A stretch of DNA of 64,000 nucleotides from Hofstenia miamia (GCA_004352715.1 SCFE01000008.1:3453084-3517083), one strand, 5' to 3'; shown: positions 32,501-45,153, numbered from the stretch's first letter. Translations and numbers: made by a program. Notes: generated by a model from the letters alone, not told the origin.

Positions 32501-34240
32501 GTCTCAATGATATCTGTTGTGAACTATCATTGATTTCAAATGTTTACTTTGCAAGTAGTCAATGGAAAGATGAAATTAGCACGACCAGTGACAAAGAAAC
32601 AATGCAAAGCACTGCAATTTCCTACCTGAAAACATTTATAAATATATAATAGCAAAATTAAATCATACCTGTCAATAAATGATTCAAAATTAGAATTTTT
32701 GCTTTGTTTTAACTCGTTATCTCAAAATTAGTAAGTGAAAGGTTAAGTCAAGAAATTTTTAAAGTAAACATTTGGTCACACTGCTCGAAACTAATGATAT
32801 CATCGCATAGTGCTGTCTACCGAGATATCGACTTTTTAAGATATTACTTTAGTCCCCATGGATGAATTAAATTATAGCTAAGATTACTCGAGGTTATCCC
32901 TATGTAATTTCTTAATCTTCATTTTTAAAATATAGCTTTACGGTGATATTCTATTAGTAGCAATAGATCTACATTGGGTCGTAGCGTCACTTCTAGAAAT
33001 AGTTACACAGAAACCTCTCGTTTAAGAGAACTTACATTGAATCTTACAGTATCAAACTCTTAGGTAATTGGCAGACCCATCTAAATAATTAAATTAATAA
33101 AAACTACTACTTTGTGCAAGTCTATTTATCTACTACAGATACAAAATTGAAAATGTGTAACATTTCTATTTGAGAATTGCTTCGAACAAAATCGATTTTA
33201 TTAATTAATCCTAATTCTAGTGCAAAATGCCCATGAACTGGATTTTCAAATGTTTATATTGCATCAAATCTAAAAATTTCAAACCACTACGAAGTCTAAA
33301 TATAACCAAACTAAAACGAAATGTTGTTTAGTAACAGATTTCGAATTAAATTTTTTTAGAGCTTTTCGAATTTATTGCTTTAATATCATACTCTCAAATA
33401 AAAATACTTTTTAAATAGTATAAAAAAATCTCTAAATATGCGATTTGCAAGACAGCTTTTGACAACACTTAGAAATCCTCCAATTATAATTCAATAAATC
33501 AATAGCAAATGTAAATAGAGCTGACAACACAAAATTTGAAGTCGACATAAAATAATTGCAACGATTTTAAACTTCAAACCTAAAAAACACCTTTAGACAA
33601 CCATAAAATAGACAATTTACAAAGGCTGCTCATATAAACACAATATTATAATACCAGTTCAAGGCTTTAAATTTGACATTTTAACTTACTACCAGTAAAA
33701 TACTTATACCAAAAGCCACTATTGTCTGTTGATGGGTGCAAAATCTATAATAAACCTAAATAATTGCATAAAATAGCTTGCTATTTTACTGTTAAAAGAA
33801 TCGATATTTTCTTACTTAGCTCGAATAGATACGCTCTTACATTGAATGAACAGGAGCAGGGGCATACGCTGGATTTTTAAGTCTTGATTAGTTGAAAATA
33901 TTGAAATAGAGACTCTAAAAATGCATTCCCTCACTTAGTTCTTAAAATTTGTTTAATGTTTTTACCGAAAATTTTTTTATTTAGCCAATCACAATCCGTT
34001 TTGAAAATCTGACGTGTGATATTCAACCATGACTCCCTTAGGTACACCACTGTATAAGACAAAATAATATTGTTTTTAAACGCTTAAACAAAGTTAAAAG
34101 AAAATCAATGTATTGTAAAAGAAAAGCTATTAAAAACTAATACACCGAAACTTCAAGGCGGTTTTGAAATGGATAACATATCTACAAAACAAAAAAATAT
34201 ATATATAAACATGAATAAAAGCAATAGTAAAAATTGCAAT
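29567..34240. other. Long AT-rich stretch without a recognised gene
   Basis: Frames of 60-77 codons at 30865-31098 (-) and 32452-32649 (+) are not very low in complexity, but no domain or splice context identifies them. Small features are a GTACAC-GGG-GTGTAC hairpin near 29600, a CGACTCG...CGAGTCG hairpin near 32205, a weak 5S-like stretch at 29870-29955 and a possible 196-bp MITE at 33857-34052. CpG frequency is ordinary for the window here. Confidence 0.5.
33857..34052. mobile_element. Possible short MITE with CAGGGGCATAC / CAGTGGTGTAC termini
   Basis: The left end CAGGGGCATACGCTGG and the reverse complement of the right end CAGTGGTGTACCTAAGG share the CAG.GG..TAC pattern seen in many hAT and similar terminal repeats. 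The 8 bp outside the ends do not match, so the boundaries are uncertain. Confidence 0.35.
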
Positions 34241-34499
34241 AAATAGTCTGCTTGTATCACCAGTGGCGTGCGCAAGGGTGGTTTATGGCGGAATTTTATG
34301 CCTAGTTTTCAAAATTGATTTGGATTGGTTGAATCAAAAAATTTTAGCAAAATATTTATTCAACATTTTGAAAAAATTTGCTTTTTTAAACATAGTTGTT
34401 TGCTGTAAAAGCTTACAGCTGTTAACAGCAGAGCTTTTAGGTGACTTGCAAATAGATTTTAAACTCATAGGTTTTTAATTATGCAACAAATTACTAAAA

Positions 34500-34835
34500 C
34501 AACGTTCGATTGGGCAGTTTCGAGAAACTATATAAGCTGACCAATGTATATAAATTCGTTCTAGAGACTGTGCTGAAAAGATAATCAACAACGGCAAGGC
34601 AGAATCGGCTAAAAATTTAAGGAGAGAAGCAGAGAAGTTTGTACTAAACTATTCATTGCAATCCCATGCACTGCCTTAAAAGAATTAATACCTAAGCGCC
34701 ACATGATATCAGGGAGATTTAAAGGACAATTTTCGATTGAACATTCGTGCAACTCAATTTGTACCGAAATGACTCAAACACTTGTAATATAATATCAGGT
34801 TTCAATAAACGTTCATCTGTTCTGTTCTGCTGATT
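34500..34835 (+). promoter_or_regulatory. Possible solo-LTR-like segment (TATA box to polyadenylation signal)
   Basis: TATATAAG at 34529-34536 is followed about 270 bp later by AATAAA at 34804-34809 and a T/G-rich stretch (GTTCATCTGTTCTGTTCTGC). That order and spacing resemble the U3-R-U5 of an LTR, and a GGATCC-containing sequence follows. There is no adjacent polyprotein, no second LTR and no confirmed TG...CA boundary, so a simple promoter-like coincidence is possible. Confidence 0.3.
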
Positions 34836-35403
34836 ATTGGATCCGAATTGATGAGTAATCAATTCTGTAGGAAGTCAGTTTAGTTTGCTATAGCATTTGT
34901 TGATTGGAATGAATTAAAGAAAATATATGAACAGTTATACAGAAACAGGCAATTAAATACATATTACCATTAAATTTTGTTGAAAAATTCTTACTTGCGG
35001 AGTAATTCATGGAAAAATAAAAAATGGAAGTAAAAAATATTCCAGCCACTGTTCCATAAAGAAACGCCACCTGATGTCTTGAAGTCTTCATATTGACTTA
35101 TCATAAACGGCTTGATAGCGGGATTACCATATCATGATTGGTACAGATTGCGAAAAAACATATGCAGAACTTTTTAATACATTTGATTTTGCTGCAATTA
35201 CTTGAAAGAATATTTGACTGTTGAAAATTTTTGCCAAATAGACTTCCGCAAAATGAAATAACTTTAAAACTTAAGTTCGACTGAAATAATAAGTAATCTC
35301 AAAAGAGAAAAACGTAAGGCACTGGGGTAGTGTCAGAAGATTTTAAATCTATTAAATAATCCCATTTTCATGTATATTCACTAATTAAATTTACAATAAA
35401 ATC

Positions 35404-36230
35404 GCTGCTGGCTTATAAATTTCTAGATATACTGTTACCATTTTTTTATAAAATCCATTAACATTTTCATAGAAAGTTACATAATTTCTGATTAAGAAAT
35501 TTCTAAATTCTACATTAACTTCTCCATATGCAGTTCACCCATGTCAGGTGCCATAAAAAATTAAAGACCATTACAGAGATGATTTTAAGGAAATTGTAAT
35601 TATTTGATTGAAAAAATGTTAAAAAAATAATTACATATTACAATATAGTAGAAAACACAAATCCTTAAATTTCAATTTAGATTTAAGCAGAGTATGAGAA
35701 GACTGCTAAGTATCAATTAAATGCAAATTTTTACAATTAATATTTTTAATGTGATCATTTATTTACAATCATTTGGAAGCAATTTCAGGTATCAGTGATC
35801 TAAGCTAAATTCAATACTCATTAAAATACAGTTCAAATGTTTATTAATTCCAATATGTAATTACAATATCATTGAAATTGTACCTCTAGCTGTCTCTAAT
35901 TGTTGAATTTGTAAATATTCTGTACTTAAAAGAAATCATGCAAGCCCAATCAAAGAAGGTAATGATATTAGCAAGAAATCAAAAAATCTTAAATTCAGGC
36001 ACACATTTATTTAGGAATTTCTATGATTGACATACAAAATTAAGATGCTTCAATAAATTTCAAACTAAGTGAAAATTCCAATTAATAAAAATCAATTTGA
36101 AATATAGCAAAAAATATTCTAAGTTTCATTAAAGTAAGCCAAAATACAAGTATATTTCAAAAAATACTCAATAACCTAAATTAAATATTTTAAATTTTGA
36201 TGAAGCTGCTAGATCTCAGATTTGTAAACC
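35404..36230. other. Start of a CpG-depleted domain, no gene seen
   Basis: The last CpG before the desert is at about 35402. The DNA is A/T-rich with CA and TG dinucleotides. A sequence like a Tc1 terminus (GCCATAAAAAATTAAAGACC) is at about 35551, with no convincing partner. Confidence 0.4.
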
Positions 36231-36234
36231 ATTA

Positions 36235-37054
36235 CCCAGACAACAATTTAAGGGCTAAACAATGTTGTTTTGTGTTGTTATGTGGTTGTTTTATTTTTAG
36301 CAAAATCAATGTTGTTTTAATGTTGAAATTGTGCCATTTCATTGGTCTAAACAATGTTGCTTCAATAATGTCACATTAGGTTGCTTTTTTGGTTGTTTTT
36401 TATGAATAAAAAAGCAATATTTCAAGGTTGTAACAACATTGTTTTATGTTGTCACATGATAGTTTCAGCATTACTTTTAGATGCAAAATAACATTTTATA
36501 TTGCTAAACAATTCAAGCATTACTGCTTAAACAAACACAACCCCAATAAAGGGCAAACCAATATCTTTCAGATACTGTCAAATATATATAATACATACAT
36601 TTGTTAAACATTTAAATGAATGTTTTGTATATAAATGATAACAATGAGCATAAAAATCTGCCAAATTTAACAAAAATTTAAAAATCTAAAATTAATTATA
36701 ATTTTGAAATAGTACTTTCTTAAATCATGAAAAATACCTTCTGCTTAATTGTAACTATTTTATTTAACAGTCAATTTTAATGTGTCCAAATATTCATGAA
36801 TAAATTATTTTGAAAATTAACTTATATGGTATATTATAATTTTCACAAATTCAAAATTTCAAAAAGATTTCACAAACCCTTTTTTATGTTAAAAGCATCC
36901 AGTAATAAGAATAACAAAGTGAGTTTTATTTCCAAGCATTTGCTCACTGATTATGTATTACTAATGTTGTTATTATGATGTTAGTGGTTGCTGCACCAAC
37001 AAAATTATGAAACAACTTTAAACAACATAAAAACAACCAAAATTGTTAACCAGG
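36235..37054. mobile_element. MITE with TGTTGTTTT-rich ends and TA flanks
   Basis: The left end CCCAGACAACAATTT and the reverse complement of the right end CCTGGTTAACAATTT match at 11 of 15 positions, and both are followed by TGTTGTTTT/GGTTGTTTT repeats. TA lies immediately outside each end (36233-36234 and 37055-37056). At 820 bp with no open frame of note it is non-autonomous. A TA target suggests a Tc1/mariner-type mobiliser. Confidence 0.5.
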
Positions 37055-37559
37055 TAACAGGGTCTGGATAAATTGTGATCAATATTATTCAATTTTTAGA
37101 ATATTTTAGATTTTTTCAGTTTTTAAATATGCAATATTAACACATTTTCTCCAAATTTATGTAGTTTTGCAATTATTTATCAGAAATGGCAATTTGAAAA
37201 TCTAAGAAATGTAGCTCAATTCTCATTAAAATAATTATTCAATGGTATTCCTTAAAAACTCCACTGAATAATTCAGTTTATATTATGATTGTGCTTAACA
37301 TCATTGCATTCACTTGTATAATCAAAATCATGTATTTAAGGTAAAATCAAGACTGTAATAAATTTAATAATTCACAAGTACAAGCAACATCTGGGCATAC
37401 AATGCAATATCTGCTACAGTATTTTTCAAGAATATTTAGATGACAGCTACAAAAGCTGATTAATTTCAACACCAAAGCATACAAGAAGTGCATTTCTGGA
37501 GAAACACACTGTTAAGGCTATGCCATCAGAGTTAATTTTCTGAAAAAAAGTACATAGAA

Positions 37560-38280
37560 AAGGAGAAACTCTTGATACATTTCAAAATAAGATGCATTAT
37601 TTTGTGGCTGAAGTGTCAACTGGCAGTCCTGCAAGATTATGCATATTCAATTAAAAAACCTCATTGAACTCCTTGGAGCAGACAAAAAGACTCTGATTCA
37701 TTATATTTTGTCTGCACTCATCAAGAGTTATTGAGCAGAAATCAACTTCAAAAATTCTGGCCTCCTTGTAATGGATGTGGCTTTCTATATGTGGAAAGCT
37801 GGTAATGAAATTAAGGAAACATACAATGAAATGTGTCATGTATACTGCATTGAGCATGTAATCAATTGGGTAACAAGCTATAAGAATCCAGTTTAAAGTT
37901 TGTTTTTATCCAAATGAAAAAAATTGCTTAGAATAGCAACAAAATTGATTTTTTCACTGCAAAAACCAATTTGGTATTTCCTGGATATCTTGTTGTAGCT
38001 TGTTGGTGAAGCTGAATCCAAAATGTATTGTAGTATGTGCAAATCTTTAAAAATATTTGTGTATCCTTGAAAAGTCATAATCTGTGAGGAAAATACAAGT
38101 ACTGCAGAATGAACTAACATTGTTGCTGCAAATTTTCATTTTATTCTGTCATCATATCAAAAATTTCAAAGGCATTAAACACTTAGAGCAATTGTCAAAT
38201 TCAAACTGTAACAGTATGAGACAAGATTATGATAAATTTTTTCTAAGAATCCAAATCTCAATAATCTCAGATAGAGCATA
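37560..38280 (+). pseudogene. Decayed transposase, probably hAT superfamily
   Basis: On the plus strand a frame across 37711-37893 reads SGLLVMDVAFYMWKAG followed by an E-T-Y block and CHVYCIEHVINWV. Some hAT-like transposases read LLVTDAAPYMVKAGK...LKETYP...HVTCLAHALHR in the same order. The catalytic Asp of TDAA is still present as M-D-V-A. Further downstream S-L-Q-K-P-I-W-Y-F-L-D resembles the P-I-L-T-R-W-G-T-W-L block. Frameshifts and stops are frequent. No matching termini were assigned. Confidence 0.45.
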
Positions 38281-39599
38281 GAAATCCACATTTCATTATA
38301 TTTCTTAGTGAATATGTTGAGAATATTTTTAGTATTATGTATACACTTTCACCACAACATTGAGATTTAGAAGTGCTCCATGATCATTTGGTTTTAATTC
38401 AATTGTATTCCCAGGGCTTTACAATCAAATTCAAATTTTCAAACTTTCAAATCAAATTTTGCAAAATTCTAAAATCAAATTTCTAAACAAACATTGGGCA
38501 TAAAAGCCAAACTTTGATATTCAAATTATGGCAAAATTTATACATCAGTATCATAAAGTTTCCCCAATATTATTTTATGGTAAATTTATAAATATATAAG
38601 AAATTTAGAATTTTGTATTAGTATTGAAATTGAAGGCCTCTGACAGATATAATAATGGCTTTGTAAATTCATTCATTTAAGTGAAACTCTGAGACTCATT
38701 CACTTAGCATGTTTGATTATTTAGATAATGGTGAACACATTTTGCAAACCTTGTGGACTATCATGTATGTTGCTCTGTTTTCTTGATTTACTGGAAAAAT
38801 TAAATAGGAAATTTCAACATGCTTAAAAGTCATAGGAACATTTACTACAAATTATGTCTCTGTGCAATAAGTACAATAATCATATTTTCATTTGATATAA
38901 TGTTTCATCAGCATGCAATCTGGTTTCTTCTGCAGCATGATTTGCTGATATCATAGTTATATAATTATAGAATCAGAGGGGAGCTCTGGCTACTCTAAAG
39001 GTACTGGGTAACTAAAGAGTTTAGATCAAAGTTTGCAAAGTCTACCATAGAAGAGAGGGACCCACATTCTAAACAGAAAACATACATTGGTGGTTTACTG
39101 ATTTTAGCCTAACAAATAAAGAAATTCCATTCCAAAAAGAACTCCAGCAGTGACTAATTCACACAGCATCATGCTGAAGCCAGATCTTTGAAGCCATTCC
39201 TACTTGCCAAGGTGCTAATTGTGTGTCTCACGTATTAATTTCTAGCTCAATAAACAATTTATCTTAGAGTTTTCTTATCTCAGCTCATGTAAATAAATAA
39301 TAAATGACAGGCACATAATTGCTGTGCATTCATGTTCACCAATGGCATAGTATATTTGCAAGTTGTAAATTATTAAATGCATGTATAAACAGATCAAATA
39401 AAAGATTTTATTCCCTACACATAGTCATAACTTAAAGTGGCCATGATTCAGGCTGTCACTGTTAAGGAGATATTTGTTGCCTCAGACCTGGTGCAGTTTC
39501 CTCCCAAATTATCAATGGATCTTAAGCAATAGTTATCATCAACAAAATCTTTAATAAAGAATCTAAAGGGGGTTAATAGATAATAAATTGAAAAGATCA

Positions 39600-39925
39600 A
39601 ACACAGTAGAAGGAGGCCAAATTTATTGTGTGCTTTGCTACAGTGACTCAGATATTTATTACAAAAATCTATAACTTATTACCTGACTTGTTTACAGTTA
39701 CAAAGCACAATTTCCCTTGCAAAGTTAAAACAACAATCACACATAATTCAAATTGAGGGGACAAATACTAACACTATCAAAATAACTACACTTGAAATTC
39801 AAATAATCAATTAAAAGAAATTGATACAAATAAATAGCAACAAATCAAGGAATCAAAACGTCAACAACATTTCAGAGTTCCAAAAATAATAAGTTCAAAA
39901 AAAGTAGGCCCTGAGTGACTCTACA
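39600..39925 (-). repeat. Candidate 3' LTR of the gypsy-like element
   Basis: On the minus strand TGTAGAGTCACTC begins at 39925, directly after a purine-rich TTGGGGGCA that would serve as polypurine tract. About 300 bp further, AATAAATATCTGAG and then CACACAATAAATTTGG supply polyadenylation signals near 39650 and 39630. The inner edge near 39600 is approximate, and no matching 5' LTR was found right of 42.2 kb. Confidence 0.4.
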
Positions 39926-39935
39926 TGCCCCCAAT
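39926..39935 (-). promoter_or_regulatory. Candidate polypurine tract
   Basis: The minus strand reads AAATTGGGGGCA immediately before TGTAGAG. A short G-run next to a TG-starting LTR is the expected priming site for plus-strand DNA synthesis. Confidence 0.4.
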
Positions 39936-40000
39936 TTCTGGTCAAGTTTGCAGTAGGAGTTTTACTGTGGGACAAGACAGGATCTTTTGTGTCTCCTCAA

Positions 40001-40525
40001 TCATTTCTGTGGCAAGGATGTCATCCCATATCTAGGTTGCTGGGTAATCTGCATAAGAGTCTCCCTCTGTGTAACCTCCTCACTCTGCAGGTGTTTCAGT
40101 TGAGAGGCAGTTGAATGTGTGGATCTTGTGTCAGAAAAATAGACAGGACCCAAACAGCTCCATGAGAACAGGTGTTCAACAAAATTTTGACAATCTTGTG
40201 AAGTGTAGGCTATGCACAGCTCCATAAGGAGCCTTTTGACGGATCTGGAGTATTGTGAAGTAGGGCTGGAGATATTGATTGTGGGCCAAACAGACTCAGG
40301 GTTTCTATCTGCCTTGAGATTAGTCCAGACCTCATTGATTTCTGCTAAAGTTGCAGTGCTTTGGGAGAACGCAAAGCTGATGTGCAAGTATTCATCCAAG
40401 GTCCACTCCCAAGGGACTATTTGGCCCCCCAAGTAGTTGTGGGAATCACACCCCAAGTAGTTGCATGGTCTGCTACTCAAGTCCTCCTGCGCCCTTCCTC
40501 TCTTGTGGGATACACTCTCCTCCAC
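40001..40525 (-). CDS. Uncharacterised 174-aa open frame between pol and the 3' LTR
   Basis: This is the longest uninterrupted real-sequence frame in the window that starts at ATG apart from the 5'-extended hAT frame near 3.7 kb. It lies on the same strand as the gypsy-like integrase, about 120 bp beyond the end of its last fragment, and stops about 70 bp before the polypurine tract. Residues are mixed (S, T, L and Q rich, several C and W), with no signal peptide or membrane segment, so it does not look like an envelope protein. No domain was recognised. Its intactness beside a pol full of stops may mean recent selection, a different origin or chance. Confidence 0.35.
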   Translation of the reverse strand: MEESVSHKRGRAQEDLSSRPCNYLGCDSHNYLGGQIVPWEWTLDEYLHISFAFSQSTATLAEINEVWTNLKADRNPESVWPTINISSPTSQYSRSVKRLLMELCIAYTSQDCQNFVEHLFSWSCLGPVYFSDTRSTHSTASQLKHLQSEEVTQRETLMQITQQPRYGMTSLPQK

Positions 40526-40645
40526 TTGATGAGGGGTGTCATCTCAGCTCTGGTCATCACAGGGATTATGTCTTCATCTCACTTGTCTTCTTGTGGGTGG
40601 CTGGTTCATTTCATCTGATATTGCTTGGTTTCCTAAACATAAAGA

Positions 40646-42190
40646 TTAATTAAGTTCCCAATCTTGGGTATTTAAGTGATCTAAATACTCTTGGTTCCTA
40701 ACTCTACATCTAGGCAAAATATGAGTAGCAGTAATATTGCTACTATTACCAAGGTTATTGTCATACTTGACCTCAGTGAGGTCGTCTTCCTCACACACAG
40801 TAAGGTTAGTATAATTCTCAAGTTCATTCACTCTGTCATCAAGAGAAAATTCACTATTAGGGTTGATGACAACATTACTAATATCCTTAATAGTTTGTTT
40901 GAGTCATTGGAAATGGGTGACTCTCCCATTATTTAATAGATATAAATGGTGATCTAACACCTTTGTAACAGTAAACAGACCCTGCCAATTGGTAGCAAGT
41001 TTCCACACTTGATTTGCATCAGTGATTTGGCAAGGAAAATATGCAAAAACTTTGTACCCAACCTTGTGAGGCTCACCATGCAATTTGAGATTGAAATTCC
41101 ACCAGTGATGGATAACAGATTGATTAGTGTTCTGTCAGATAGTTAAGTGTACCTCTTAAAATTCATGTAACATACAATTCACAAAAATCTCTAATGTAGG
41201 TTTGTTATAATCAGGAAACATATTTGAATTTGAAAGGGGCATATTCACCTCTTGGCCAAACATGGCCTTAAAAGGGCTGACCTTAGCAGTTGTATGCACA
41301 GTGGTTCTCTACTGCCTCAATGACGCATTTCCAATTCCTACTGGCTGCTTGGGCAAAGGCAACCCAGATTAGTTTGATAAAATTGTGGTTGAGTCTTTTG
41401 ACTCCATTGGACTGCAGGTGGTACACAGTGGTAAACTCATGGAGTATTTTGAGCTCCTTCATCAAGGTTTCCATAAGTTGGTTTTTGAATTGGGGGCCTT
41501 GATCTGAAACTAGGTGCTCCATGGGCCCAAACTTGAGAACCCATTCCTTGACCATTTTCTCCCCAATAACCTTGGCAGTGGGGCTGTTGAGAGGGATGAG
41601 TCAAGCATACTTGGTGAAATGATTGATAAGTACAAGGAGGTACTGGTACCCCTCCTCATCATGAGAGAGCTTCTTGATGTCCATATGTACAACTTTGTTT
41701 ATGCATTCTGCAGCTCTGCTATGCAGCTTGGCTCACTGCTCCAGAAAATGTCCAGCTCCCTGCAACACACAAGTGGTGCATTTGTTGATTATGTTCTGTA
41801 CTGTGGCTCTAATACTGATAGTAACATATCGTGTATTAAATGTTCACTCAGTTTGAATGATACCTATGTGGCATTTCTCATGAATCTTTTGTAATAGATC
41901 TCTTTGAAAGAATTCAGGAACTGCCAGTCAACTATTTTGGCTCCATATGTAAAGCAGGCCTGCATCAGTGAGTTTTCAATTATAGTGACAAAAATACCTG
42001 TTGGCAATGGGGCTGAGGATGTAGTTGTCATTTTTCAGCTTGGCAATGATCTTGCTTAATACTTTGTCATAGCATTGGTGATGTATTCTGCTTTGGTAAT
42101 CTCCTCCTTCACCAAAATGGGGAGGATCTCATTTCCATGTCAGTCTGCATTGATCTCAGGCAGACACTCATCGTTGGCCCCACTCAGCCA
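40646..42190 (-). pseudogene. Ty3/gypsy-like pol remnant: integrase with HHCC finger, core and GPY/F-like tail
   Basis: Read on the minus strand across several frames. From about 41900 an H...H and C-T-T-C zinc-binding pair (KCTTCVLQGA) is followed by VHMDI with the first core Asp and YLLVLINHFTKYA. The 90-aa frame at 41283-41555 has LVSDQGPQFKNQLM with the second Asp, then HLQSNGVKRLNHNF. In active integrases the last block reads G.VERFN; here the catalytic Glu codon is AAA (Lys) at 41397-41399. A GPY/F-like tail (VGYKVFAYFP...W..LFTVTKVL) follows at about 41060-40940. The last fragment ends near 40646 with an acidic N-rich segment. Reverse transcriptase and RNase H were not found to the right, so the element is truncated. 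Confidence 0.75.
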
Positions 42191-44268
42191 ACCTGATACA
42201 GAGAACCTCACAGAGAGAGAATCACATCAGACAAGAGCCCTAAGTTAAAAGAGAGAGAGAGAGCCTACAAGTCATTGATGGCATAGTGTGCCCTACATGC
42301 AAGTAAAACCTACAATCAGTGCTTTCTCAGCTCATGCAATTTAGGTAGTAGCAAAAAGAATTAAACAAATAATGAAATAAAGAGCAAGTGTAAGTTCCCT
42401 AGCCATACATCTTTCAGAGTGCTGATGGAATGAACTTGCAAAGCTATTACCACTGCAAGGCAGGTGATCTGCTTTCTGATGAATTTAGAAAAGCATTTTT
42501 AGAAATAGCTAACATCCAACTAACAAAGGTTATCTAAACTGTATTAACATTTTCTGACAAATGTAGAATATTTATAGCATAAAAGTGGGTCATCAGTCAA
42601 CAAAAACTAAAGAATTTGCACTGTGATGTATTAAAAAACAAAACAGGTTCCACACATGACCTTTTGTCTGGTAATGAATTTAATAAGCAGAACTGCACAA
42701 AAGAATTCAAATATTTAATACTCCACAGTTTGTCAAATCTGACATGAAACCAAAGTGAGGGAAATTCAAATAAATATGTAATAATTATTGTGCAATTCAG
42801 AATTATCCATTTCATAATAACAATCTAGAAATTGTCCTTTCTGTGGTGAAATGTTGCCACAATAAACAATGCATTATGTATGATTAATTTATGTTCTACT
42901 ATATATACTCTATATAGATACAAAAGTATAGGTAAGATCTGCATTATGTGGTTTTTAGCCTACCTACTATTGTTACATGTATATTTAATTACATATTAGT
43001 CTAATAAATAGGCATTTCTTTTGTATGTAAGAATTATTTCTAAAAAATTTCAAGCTAGTAATACAATTTTCATACTTTGAAATTTCAAGTTAAATTTTGA
43101 ATTTAATAAAATTGAAATTTTCAAATGAAAGTTTAAAATGAATTCAAATTTCAAACTTAATTTTTGTCAAACTTTGAAAGCCCTGCTAATTCCTGGTTAT
43201 TAGATTTCAGTTGATTAGTTACCAAAGTATTGACTACCAGATTTAAAAACTTATTTTCACTTATTGAAACAAAATATGCTTTTCTAAAGTTTTAACATAA
43301 TCTCATAATGGTTTAAGTATCAACGTTCTCTTTTTTGTTTTGAAGATTTATCATTGCTTACAAATTTGCTTAACATAAGCAAGAATATTGATATTAATAA
43401 CAAACATAATAATTTTCAATCAATTTCTAAATTTATGATAAGACAAATTTTCAATTTGCAGAGAGCTAAGTGTGAACAATTTTCATTGAGGTGAATATTT
43501 TTGTCTGCAATTGTAAAGGTGAACAATTGATGTGTGGTAAATTGAAGCATAATGCTTTAAGGTATTATGATAATAAAGCTTGTCACAAAACACAATGGAG
43601 AAAACACAGAAGATCAATATGTATTTCTCTAGTAAATCCATGGCATATAATGTAAAAATCAAGAATTTAATTTCTTTAAAATTTGAGAAATGTGACCCAA
43701 ATAAAATTTTACCCAGTTACCAGTTAAAATTGCAAAATAAATTACCCAGTGACCTAAATAACCCATTTTTTAGTTTTAAGATGTTGCTAGAAGAGTTTTA
43801 CAAAGAGCATGTGTACATAGACACAAATAAGAACAACACAAATATACTGAAATTTTTTAATTTATAATTATTTCAGGACTAGTATTTTGTTTGAAATATG
43901 TAAATTGCATTTTTCAGTTGAATTCTTCTACTGGAGATAAATAGTTAATGTTTTTCATACTTCAAATTGAATTCAGATTTGTAAATACATTTCCTCAATA
44001 TATGAATTTGAATTCAAAATATAACAAGTGAAATCACAGGCCTCATTACAGAAACAAACAAAAGTTAGCAAAAGATCTTCTGACCCCACTAATGCCATTA
44101 AAACACACATGACATTTGTGTAAGTCAATGATTGCAAGCCTGGTCTTATTGAGATAAGCTTCTGTGTGTAATATATTCTCAATCACTTGTTTACATAAAT
44201 GTGATAAAGTAACTCATAAGACCTGCAAACTGTCAGGAAAAAATTAACCCAACTGACCACCAAAAATC

Positions 44269-44270
<2 letters not shown>
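42191..44270. other. CpG-poor DNA without recognised genes
   Basis: Contains a GA-rich tract near 42248-42265 and long AAATTTCAAA-type sequence near 43070-43185 (right end of the possible hAT element). The plus-strand frame near 43595-43867, counted from its first ATG, codes for about 90 residues rich in K, N and F with no known domain. Confidence 0.45.
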
Positions 44271-44271
<1 letters not shown>

Positions 44272-44304
<33 letters not shown>

Positions 44305-44305
44305 N
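44272..44305. repeat. TA tract ending in a single N, left junction of block copy 2
   Basis: About 30 bp of TA repeats end in AAN; the next base, 44306, is the first that matches block copy 1 (9127). In copy 1 no N or TA tract lies at this point. The junction is therefore probably an assembly join. Confidence 0.9.
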
Positions 44306-44484
44306 ATTGCTTAGCCATACAGAAAATCTAAGAAATTTCATAAGAATGTAGGTCATTTAGCCCAATTGTTAAAAATATTTTTAGGTCATGTATTAATAGA
44401 GCACTCGCAGAACAGAATTTTGTATGCCATCGTGCAATTAAAGTATTTAGGAGAAGGAAATATTTTGTGCAATGATACTTAAGT

Positions 44485-44532
<48 letters not shown>

Positions 44533-45153
44533 AGAATGTTCTCTTCTAGGGACTTTCTTCCACAGTGGAACATTCTAACCAAATAAACAACAAATGAACA
44601 ATTACTAAAACAACATAATCCCTATGTTCAGCTCATCAAAAATTGAAAGACCACACTGACTTGTTATCATACATTTAAACAAAAAACCTTACTCCATTAT
44701 TCAGCTACTGTACATGTTAATAATTAATATAAAATAATAAGAAAAAACAGCATAAGATAACCAGAAAAGTAAGGGCCAATTTGGGAAAATTTATTATACC
44801 TAAAATGTTAGTAAAGTAGTGGTTTGGGAAATATCTAATTAAAAACAATACAACTGATCATTGGGAATTCAAAACTTAAATTAAAATTCTGAAAGTATCA
44901 GAAATAACACTTAAAACAAAGATAAATATTTATGGCAAACAAAAAGTGCTGAGCAGATGATCAGTCATTGATTTAACAATTCAAAATTAAATTAAGCACA
45001 CACTAATGGATGACTCAAAAGCCAACACCAATAAAAAATAAGCATAAAGCACATGGATAATAATGTAAAAAAATAGAACTGAAATCTCTCATATTCACCA
45101 CTAAAAATACAAATCAGTTATAATAATTGAGATTATGCTACAATATGTATATT

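Larger units (their letters stand above)
38412..43185. mobile_element. Possible 4.8-kb hAT-type element enclosing the gypsy-like remnant
   Basis: CAGGGCTTTACAA at 38412 and the reverse complement of the end at 43185, CAGGGCTTTCAAA, form a terminal inverted repeat. Both are followed by long runs of AAATTTCAAA-type sequence, typical of one class of hAT subterminal region. The outside octamers (TGTATTCC and CTAATTCC) share only the last five bases. No transposase of its own was recognised between them; the only clear protein is the gypsy-like pol, which would be a nested insertion. Confidence 0.4.

Noticed and set aside
40212-40653. Plus-strand frames over the gypsy-like region
   Set aside because: They are antisense to the minus-strand element and show no domain.
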